Shown here one piece after another: positions 57,475 to 64,000 of a stretch of DNA of 64,000 bases. The number at the start of each line of letters is the position of its first letter. Position 1 is the stretch's first letter. Position numbers and translations under genes: made by a program. The stretch comes from a bacterium (lineage in GTDB: Bacteria > Bacillota > Bacilli > Lactobacillales > Streptococcaceae): NCBI GenBank assembly GCA_905221295.1, contig CAJNCP010000002.1, positions 62,001-126,000 on the forward strand. Reading direction: 5' to 3'. Below the pieces are notes generated by a model, which did not search any database, had not been told where the DNA came from, and saw nothing but the letters and a program-made list of their open reading frames with translations.

Positions 57475-60400
57475 AGGAAATTGAGATTCAGGGATTCAAG
57501 TCCTTTGCTGACAAGACCAAGGTCGTCTTTGACCAAGGTGTGACAGCTGTCGTTGGGCCCAATGGTTCTGGGAAATCAAACATCACAGAAAGTCTGCGAT
57601 GGGCCTTGGGAGAGTCCAGTGTCAAGAGTCTTCGTGGTGGCAAGATGCCCGACGTTATTTTTGCTGGAACTGAAAGTCGCAAACCACTTAATTATGCCTC
57701 TGTTATCGTGACCTTGGACAATGAAGATGGCTTTATCAAGGATGCAGGACAAGTTATTAAGGTAGAACGGCATATCTACCGTAGTGGAGATAGCGAGTAT
57801 CGAATTGATGGCAAGAAAGTTCGCTTGCGTGATATTCATGACCTCTTCTTAGATACCGGTTTGGGACGGGATTCCTTCTCCATCATTTCCCAAGGGAAGG
57901 TTGAGGAGATTTTTAATTCTAAGCCAGAGGAACGCCGAGCTATTTTTGAAGAAGCTGCTGGAGTTTTGAAATACAAGACTCGTCGAAAAGAAACTGAGAG
58001 CAAACTGCAACAAACTCAAGACAATTTAGACCGCTTAGAGGACATTATCTATGAGTTGGATAATCAAATCAAACCCCTTGCAAAACAAGCCGAGAATGCT
58101 CGCAAGTTTTTAGACTTAGATGGTCAACGTAAGGCAATTTACTTGGATGTACTGGTTGCCCAAATCAAGGAAAACAAGGCTGAACTAGAGCTGACAGAAG
58201 AAGAGCTAATGCAGGTTCAGGAACTTTTGACTAGCTATTACCAAAAGCGTGAAGAGTTAGAAGAGGAAAATCAAAGTCTTAAAAAGAAACGCCAGGATCT
58301 CCAAGCTCAAATGGCTAAGGATCAAGGAAGCTTGATGGATTTGACTAGTTTGATTAGTGACTTAGAGCGAAAACTAGCCCTATCCAAACTGGAATCTGAG
58401 CAAGTAGCCCTCAATCAACAAGAGTCACAAGTCCGTTTGGCGACTTTGGAAGATAAGAGAAAGGCTCTAAGTACGGAGAAGGCTGAAAAAGAAGCAAATT
58501 TGGCACAGTTAGAGGGAAATCTAGCTGAAAATAACAAGGAACTCAATCGTTTAGAAGCGGAATTGCTGGCTTTTTCAGATGATCCTGACCAAATGATTGA
58601 GCTCTTGCGTGAACGTTTTGTAGCGCTTTTACAAGAAGAAGCGGATGTATCAAACCAGTTGACACGAATAGAGAATGAACTGGAGAACAGCCGTCAACTA
58701 TCTCAAAAACAAGCAGACCAACTTGAGAAACTGAAAGAACAACTGGCTACAGCTAAAGAGAAGGCCAGTCAACAACAGGCTGAGCTTGAAACTGCCAAGG
58801 AGAAAGTTCAGAAATTATTGGCAGACTACCAAGCTAGTGCCAAGGAACAAGAGGAGCAGAAAGTTTCTTACCAAGCCCAGCAGAGCCAACTCTTTGATCG
58901 TCTAGACAGTCTCAAAAACAAGCAGGCTAGAGCCCAGAGTTTGGAAAACATCCTAAGAAATCATAGTAATTTTTATGCGGGTGTTAAGAGTGTTCTTCAA
59001 GAAAAAGCCCGTCTTGGTGGGATCATTGGTGCAGTCAGTGAACATTTGACCTTTGATGTGCATTATCAAACTGCCCTAGAGATTGCGCTTGGAGCTAGCA
59101 GTCAGCATATCATCGTAGAAGATGAAAACGCGGCAACCAAGGCGATTGATTTCCTAAAACGTAACAGAGCTGGTCGTGCAACCTTCCTTCCGTTGACAAC
59201 TATCAAGGCTCGTACGATTTCTAGTCAGAATCAGGATGCTATCGCCTCAAGTTCAGGCTTCCTTGGTATGGCTGATGACTTGGTGTCGTTTGATAAGAGA
59301 TTAGAAGCCATTTTCAAGAATTTGCTAGCTACCACGGCTATCTTTGACACCGTAGAACATGCCCGTACGGCAGCTCGTCAAGTTCGTTACCAGGTTCGTA
59401 TGGTGACGCTTGATGGTACCGAATTGCGTACAGGTGGTTCCTACGCGGGTGGTGCCAATCGTCAAAACAACAGTATTTTCATCAAGCCAGAACTGGAGCA
59501 ATTACAAAAAGAAATTGCTAAAGAAGAAGCTAGTCTGCGGTCAGAAGAAGCGAATTTGAAGACCTTGCAAGATGAGATGGCGGTATTGGCAGAAAGATTA
59601 GAAGCTATCAAATCTCAGGGTGAGCAAGCTCGTATTCAGGAGCAAGGTTTGTATCTTGCTTATCAACAAATCAATCAGCAGGTCGAAGAACTGGAAACGC
59701 TTTGGAAACTTCAAGAAGAGGAATTAAATCGCCTTACTGAAGGAGATTGGCAAGCGGATAAGGAAAAATGCCAAGAGCGCCTTGCTACTATCGCCAGTGA
59801 AAAGCAAAATCTGGAAGCTGAGATTGAAGAGATTAAGTCTAACAAAAACGCTATTCAAGAACATTATCAAAACTTGCAGGAACAGATTTCTCAAGCGCGC
59901 TTGCTTAAGTCAGAACTGCAAGGACAAAAGCGGTATGAAGTGACTGATATTGAACGCTTAGGCAAGGAATTGGATAATCTCAATTTTGAACAAGAGGAAA
60001 TCCAGCGTTTACTCCAAGAAAAGGTTGATAATCTTGAGAAAGTTGATACGGAGCTTCTAAGTCAGCAGGCGGAAGAGGCCAAAACTCAGAAAATAAACCT
60101 CCAACAAGGTTTGATTCGCAAGCAGTTTGAGTTGGATGATATCGAAGGTCAGCTGGATGATATCGCCAGCCATTTGGATCAAGCTCGTCAGCAGAATGAA
60201 GAGTGGATTCGCAAACAAACACGTGCTGAAGCCAAGAAAGAAAAGATCAGCGAACGCTTGCGCTATCTACAAGGTCAGTTAACAGACCAGTACCAGATTA
60301 GCTACAATGAGGCTCTAGAAAAGGCTCATGAACTGGAAAATCTAACTCTGGCGGAGCAAGAGGTTAAGGATTTAGAGAAGGCTATTCGCTCGCTGGGTCC

Positions 60401-61004
60401 TGTCAATTTGGATGCCATTGACCAGTATGAAGAAGTCCACAACCGTCTAGACTTTCTAAATAGCCAACGAGATGATATTTTGTCTGCGAAAACCCTACTC
60501 CTTGAGACCATCACAGAGATGAATGATGAGGTTAAGGAACGCTTCAAATCAACCTTTGAAGCTATTCGTGAATCCTTTAAAGTGACCTTTAGACAGATGT
60601 TTGGCGGAGGTCAGGCAGACTTGATATTGACTGAGGGCGATCTTTTAACTGCTGGTGTGGAGATTTCTGTCCAACCTCCAGGCAAGAAAATCCAATCACT
60701 TAACCTCATGAGTGGTGGTGAAAAAGCCCTATCTGCTCTGGCTCTGCTCTTCTCCATTATCCGTGTTAAGACCATTCCTTTTGTTATCTTGGACGAGGTA
60801 GAGGCGGCGCTAGACGAAGCCAATGTTAAACGTTTTGGGGATTACCTCAACCGCTTTGACAAGGATAGTCAGTTTATCGTCGTAACCCACCGCAAGGGGA
60901 CGATGGCGGCAGCGGACTCTATCTATGGAGTTACCATGCAAGAATCAGGTGTTTCTAAGATTGTTTCGGTTAAATTAAAAGATTTAGAAGAAACAATAGA
61001 CTAG
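57465..61004 (+). CDS. smc: Chromosome partition protein SMC
   Basis: Condensin ATPase, 1179 residues. Walker [11 protein letters not shown] (residues about 32-41), two long coiled coils on either side of a hinge (about 515-670, [10 protein letters not shown] near its end), the signature [16 protein letters not shown] and Walker [17 protein letters not shown]. It is coupled to rnc, the usual arrangement in streptococci. Confidence 0.98.
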   Translation: MYLKEIEIQGFKSFADKTKVVFDQGVTAVVGPNGSGKSNITESLRWALGESSVKSLRGGKMPDVIFAGTESRKPLNYASVIVTLDNEDGFIKDAGQVIKVERHIYRSGDSEYRIDGKKVRLRDIHDLFLDTGLGRDSFSIISQGKVEEIFNSKPEERRAIFEEAAGVLKYKTRRKETESKLQQTQDNLDRLEDIIYELDNQIKPLAKQAENARKFLDLDGQRKAIYLDVLVAQIKENKAELELTEEELMQVQELLTSYYQKREELEEENQSLKKKRQDLQAQMAKDQGSLMDLTSLISDLERKLALSKLESEQVALNQQESQVRLATLEDKRKALSTEKAEKEANLAQLEGNLAENNKELNRLEAELLAFSDDPDQMIELLRERFVALLQEEADVSNQLTRIENELENSRQLSQKQADQLEKLKEQLATAKEKASQQQAELETAKEKVQKLLADYQASAKEQEEQKVSYQAQQSQLFDRLDSLKNKQARAQSLENILRNHSNFYAGVKSVLQEKARLGGIIGAVSEHLTFDVHYQTALEIALGASSQHIIVEDENAATKAIDFLKRNRAGRATFLPLTTIKARTISSQNQDAIASSSGFLGMADDLVSFDKRLEAIFKNLLATTAIFDTVEHARTAARQVRYQVRMVTLDGTELRTGGSYAGGANRQNNSIFIKPELEQLQKEIAKEEASLRSEEANLKTLQDEMAVLAERLEAIKSQGEQARIQEQGLYLAYQQINQQVEELETLWKLQEEELNRLTEGDWQADKEKCQERLATIASEKQNLEAEIEEIKSNKNAIQEHYQNLQEQISQARLLKSELQGQKRYEVTDIERLGKELDNLNFEQEEIQRLLQEKVDNLEKVDTELLSQQAEEAKTQKINLQQGLIRKQFELDDIEGQLDDIASHLDQARQQNEEWIRKQTRAEAKKEKISERLRYLQGQLTDQYQISYNEALEKAHELENLTLAEQEVKDLEKAIRSLGPVNLDAIDQYEEVHNRLDFLNSQRDDILSAKTLLLETITEMNDEVKERFKSTFEAIRESFKVTFRQMFGGGQADLILTEGDLLTAGVEISVQPPGKKIQSLNLMSGGEKALSALALLFSIIRVKTIPFVILDEVEAALDEANVKRFGDYLNRFDKDSQFIVVTHRKGTMAAADSIYGVTMQESGVSKIVSVKLKDLEETID

Positions 61005-61013
61005 TTACCAAAT

Positions 61014-61043
61014 GATAGCATCTCTTAGGAGGTGCTATTTTTT
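61014..61043 (+). terminator. Terminator after rnc-smc
   Basis: ATAGCATCT / AGGTGCTAT with a short loop and six T. Confidence 0.8.
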
Positions 61044-61130
61044 AAAACCAAAGTGCTAAATTTTCTCTTAAGGTCAGTTCAGGCGCAAAAAACGACATTT
61101 TGGATTTCCTCTTAGCGAAAAGACTTTCTC

Positions 61131-61141
61131 TATGATATAAT
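61131..61141 (+). promoter_or_regulatory. Extended -10 promoter of ribF, only 6 bases from the start codon
   Basis: TATGATATAAT ends at 61141 and ATG begins at 61148. Transcription would start at or next to the A of ATG. No ribosome-binding site lies between. Confidence 0.7.
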
Positions 61142-61147
61142 AGTTTC

Positions 61148-62098
61148 ATGATTACAACAGTACCTATTAAGAACGAAAAAGATATTGCAGTACCGGGGAA
61201 AACAGTCCTTGTACTAGGTTATTTTGATGGCATCCACAAGGGGCATCAGAAACTTTTTGAAGTGGCCAGCAAGGCTTCGATGAAGGATTATCTGCCAGTT
61301 GTCGTGATGACCTTTACAGAGTCGCCAAAACTTGCCTTGCAACCTTACCAACCTGAGCTCATGCTCCATATCGTCAATCACGAAGAACGGGAGCACAAGA
61401 TGAAGTGGCACGGGGTAGAGGCTCTTTTCTTACTCGACTTTAGTAGCAAATTTGCTAGTTTAACGGGTCAAGAGTTCTTTGATACCTACATCAAGGCTTT
61501 AAAACCAGCTATCATTGTGGCAGGATTTGACTACACTTTTGGTTCTGATAAGAAAACTGCAGATGACTTGAAGGACTATTTTGATGGAGAAATCATCATT
61601 GTTCCTCCAGTTGAGGATGAAAAGGGCAAGATTAGTTCCACACGGATTCGCCAAGCTATTCTTGATGGAGATGTCAAGGAAGTCAAGCATCTGCTCGGCA
61701 CTCCGCTCCCATCTCGTGGCATGGTCGTTCATGGAAATGCTCGCGGACGGACTATCGGTTATCCAACAGCTAATCTGGTCCTAAGAGATCGAACTTACAT
61801 GCCAGCAGACGGTGTTTATGTAGTCGATGTCGAGGTGCAACGTCAGAGATATCGTGGCATGGCGAGCGTCGGTAAAAATGTCACCTTTGATGGTGAAGAA
61901 CCACGCTTTGAGGTTAATATCTTCGACTTTTCAGACGATATTTACGGTGAAACTGTGATTGTCTACTGGCTGGACCGTGTCCGCGATATGGTCAAATTTG
62001 ACTCCATCGAAGAGCTCGTAGACCAACTCCAGAAAGACGAAGAGATTGCTCGGAACTGGAAGGGTGGAGAGTCTATCATTCAAGAGTCTCAGGTATAG
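61148..62098 (+). CDS. ribF: Bifunctional riboflavin kinase/FAD synthetase
   Basis: Makes FMN and FAD. 316 residues: N-terminal adenylyltransferase with LGYFDGIHKGHQKLF (residues about 26-40) and KISSTRIRQAI, C-terminal kinase with GRTIGYPTANL and PADGVYVV. The start shown has no ribosome site, and the -10 box lies directly upstream, so the message is probably leaderless. Confidence 0.95.
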   Translation: MITTVPIKNEKDIAVPGKTVLVLGYFDGIHKGHQKLFEVASKASMKDYLPVVVMTFTESPKLALQPYQPELMLHIVNHEEREHKMKWHGVEALFLLDFSSKFASLTGQEFFDTYIKALKPAIIVAGFDYTFGSDKKTADDLKDYFDGEIIIVPPVEDEKGKISSTRIRQAILDGDVKEVKHLLGTPLPSRGMVVHGNARGRTIGYPTANLVLRDRTYMPADGVYVVDVEVQRQRYRGMASVGKNVTFDGEEPRFEVNIFDFSDDIYGETVIVYWLDRVRDMVKFDSIEELVDQLQKDEEIARNWKGGESIIQESQV

Positions 62099-62233
62099 AA
62101 AACGTCTGAATAAGCTTATAGAAGGTTTAGTTTATTTGATTGTAGTTTTGAAAGAGTGATATAATTCTTTTTAGTTCCCATAATTCCCTATTTTAGCATC
62201 TACTTATGCTCAGAATATAGACGAGGCTTTATT

Positions 62234-63004
62234 ATGCAAACGCAAGAAGAAATGAATGTTCTGGTACCGGAAAAATTAGCAGAAATCGAGCGTGATTACG
62301 GAGTCACAGTTTTGTGGGCTATCGAGTCTGGTAGTCGTGCCTGGGGTTTTGAGTCTCCCGATAGTGACTTTGATGTACGGTTTATCTACAAACATAAGGA
62401 AGATTTTTATCTCCGTTTGAATAATCAGCGTGATGTTATTGAACTACCAATTGATGATACTTGGGATGTGAATGGTTGGGATTTAGACAAGACTTTAAAA
62501 CTCCTTTATAAGTCTAATCCAACACTGTTTGAATGGTTACAGTCGCCAATTGTTTATCAACAAACGGATTTTATCGAACGCGTACGTCCTCTTGCCAACC
62601 AGTATTTTTCAGAGAAAAAAATGCTCTACCATTACTTGAATACTGCTAGAACTCAAATGAATAAGTATCTTCCTGGAGACAAGGTTAAACCTAAAAAGTA
62701 TTTCTATGCGCTACGTCCTATTTTGGCTTGTCGTTGGATTGAAAAATACCATTCTGTTCCGCCAATTTTATTTGATGATTTGGTGAAAGAATTGCTTCCG
62801 TCTCAAATGAAGGAGCATGTTTCAAGATTGCTTGACATTAAGATAAACGGTCCTGAAGGTATGGAAATTGATCCGATTAAGCCAATTCAAGATTATATTT
62901 TAGATAATATCCAAGAGCTTGATGTATACGTTCAAAGCGTTACTGAGATGAAGAAAGACTGGAAAGCTCTAAATCAATTTTTTCTTGAAGAATTGAGAAA
63001 ATGA
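62234..63004 (+). CDS. RlaP-like nucleotidyltransferase
   Basis: 256 residues with a DNA polymerase beta-type nucleotidyltransferase motif: ESGSRAWGFESPDSDFDVRF (GS at 33-34, Asp45 and Asp47). The following all-helical part with YHYLNTARTQMNKYL and KYFYALRPILACRWI matches the predicted RlaP-type family. Members are predicted to act on nucleic acid; the target is unknown. No clear terminator follows. Confidence 0.85.
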   Translation: MQTQEEMNVLVPEKLAEIERDYGVTVLWAIESGSRAWGFESPDSDFDVRFIYKHKEDFYLRLNNQRDVIELPIDDTWDVNGWDLDKTLKLLYKSNPTLFEWLQSPIVYQQTDFIERVRPLANQYFSEKKMLYHYLNTARTQMNKYLPGDKVKPKKYFYALRPILACRWIEKYHSVPPILFDDLVKELLPSQMKEHVSRLLDIKINGPEGMEIDPIKPIQDYILDNIQELDVYVQSVTEMKKDWKALNQFFLEELRK

Positions 63005-63105
63005 TGCATTGCTATGATCAAGTAATAAATGTCGAACCATTATTAATCGAATAAAAACTTTAGAAGTATTAACATTTTAATCTAATTGAAAAGAGACTAA
63101 AGATT

Positions 63106-63561
63106 TTGATTTTTAAAAATAATTTTCAATGTAAAGAAAATAGTGAATACCATATACCTTTTGGAAATATTACTAAAGACCACTATCAGGCTGAAGCAAA
63201 ATTTAGTGAAAATACTGATTTTGAACTAGCTACAATTGTATTGACGGGGGAGAAGCGCAGAGTACGGATTCGGTTTCCTTTTAGTCATTGTTATCAAATT
63301 ATAGATAGAAATTTAGCTTCGGTACTTTGGGATATTCCACTCATTCCAAGAAAAGGCGTTGAACATCCTCTCTACAGAATTGGAAATAGTTTTTTAATTG
63401 AGCAAATTGTTCATAGAGCAGGGGGAATATTAGCTAAAGAAGAACTTGAGCACTATCGGGTTCTTACTAAAAATTTACTTATTGACATCATTCTCTATGA
63501 AGGTCAAAGTCGTGAAATCCAGATAGAAGCGGTGGTGAAAAATGAAGTGGAACAAGATTGA
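63106..63561 (+). CDS. Hypothetical protein, 151 residues
   Basis: Start is probably TTG 63106, with only AAAAGAGA as a weak ribosome site. Beta-rich protein (FELATIVLTGEKRRVRIRF, YRIGNSFLIEQIVH). I do not recognise the family. It overlaps the next gene by 20 bases, so the two are coupled and likely act together. Confidence 0.6.
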   Translation: MIFKNNFQCKENSEYHIPFGNITKDHYQAEAKFSENTDFELATIVLTGEKRRVRIRFPFSHCYQIIDRNLASVLWDIPLIPRKGVEHPLYRIGNSFLIEQIVHRAGGILAKEELEHYRVLTKNLLIDIILYEGQSREIQIEAVVKNEVEQD

Positions 63562-63922
63562 TAATGAGATTGAATATGATTGGTATGAATTGCGATGTCA
63601 ACTATCCCTAGACAATCACCTCGCGGTTTACTTATATGGTTTAAAAAATCAAAAGAATATTTATTATCTTGATTTTGGAAAAGTATTATTTTGCAGAGCA
63701 ATAGATGAGGGATGGAATTTGAATCCTTATGAAAAAAAGTTTGAAAGTGATGAAAAACAGCCTCATATATCTGATGGAGTTTTGTTGGATGTCACTAATA
63801 GCAATCTTAAGAGGCACATTAAAAGGCACTGTCCTCAATCAATTCATCATTTTCAAATTCTTGGTATTAATTTTGGGCTGGATGTAATTTCAGAAAAACT
63901 TCCACTTGTTATAAAAGAATGA
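63542..63922 (+). CDS. Hypothetical protein, 126 residues
   Basis: Starts at ATG 63542 inside the previous gene, behind GGTGG. Aromatic-rich N-terminus (YDWYELRCQLSLDNHLAVYL) and a C-terminal FQILGINFGLDVI. No recognised domain. A strong terminator follows directly. Confidence 0.6.
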   Translation: MKWNKIDNEIEYDWYELRCQLSLDNHLAVYLYGLKNQKNIYYLDFGKVLFCRAIDEGWNLNPYEKKFESDEKQPHISDGVLLDVTNSNLKRHIKRHCPQSIHHFQILGINFGLDVISEKLPLVIKE

Positions 63923-63956
63923 CTGTAAGTATTTTTTGATTCTTACAGTCTTTTTC
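63919..63956 (+). terminator. Terminator after the last gene pair
   Basis: GACTGTAAG / CTTACAGTC with a 12-base loop and five T. Downstream, TATAAT at 63970-63975 may begin the next transcript outside the window. Confidence 0.85.
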
Positions 63957-64000
63957 TTGCTAATATAGTATAATATAGTTAATAGGTTTGAATCCTTATT

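Overview
The window comes from a Streptococcus chromosome of the mitis/oralis/pneumoniae group. The evidence is the near-pneumococcal sequence of the housekeeping proteins (GyrA, LepA, TopA, DprA, RlmCD), the extended -10 promoters (TGnTATAAT), a TACGAATA competence box in front of dprA, and low G+C. GyrA has Gly at position 114 where pneumococcus, as I recall it, has Ser. This fits a commensal viridans species (S. mitis or S. oralis type) better than S. pneumoniae itself. The species call is an inference.

Layout. 1-7.1 kb: a translation and one-carbon block (prmC, tsaC, GNAT, glyA), a nucleoid-associated protein, a lysozyme-like protein, a secreted DUF1002 protein and the 23S rRNA methyltransferase rlmCD. 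7.1-20 kb: an accessory island. It opens with two decayed serine-recombinase tails and broken 3' ends of a second rum-type methyltransferase gene, which look like scars of an element that integrated at a rum gene. Its cargo includes two near-identical S51 peptidases, a CPBP protease, an alpha/beta hydrolase, an intact and a truncated ADP-ribosylglycohydrolase, a SAP-domain protein, a broken APH-type kinase, a nucleotidyltransferase-like protein and several small unrecognised proteins. Two short sequence pairs that are adjacent at 8.5-8.7 kb flank the hydrolase segment at 11.8-12.8 kb, which suggests an empty and a filled version of one insertion site.

20-27.7 kb: ldh (minus strand) diverges from gyrA-srtA. 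A small cluster of immunity-like genes follows, one with a frameshift in a T6 tract, then an FNT-family channel. 27.8-44.3 kb: metY-like sulfhydrylase, a DUF2130 protein, a hydrolase, truB, udk, then the tightly overlapping run xseA-xseB-ispA-tlyA-argR-recN-phosphoesterase, followed by lepA, dprA and topA. 44.3-52.2 kb: DUF454, cutC, a MmcQ/YjbR protein and the leucine operon (leuABCD with a DUF1294 gene and a YrdC-like gene inside it). The operon is preceded by a CodY-like box and a leader peptide with three consecutive Leu codons in front of mutually exclusive hairpins.

52.2-64 kb: a two-gene McrBC-type restriction system, guaC, tRNA-Arg(CCG), rnc-smc, ribF (apparently leaderless), an RlaP-like nucleotidyltransferase and two overlapping unrecognised genes. 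No CRISPR array, rRNA, intact insertion sequence or phage module was seen. The most interesting material is the scarred island at 7-20 kb and the leu attenuator.
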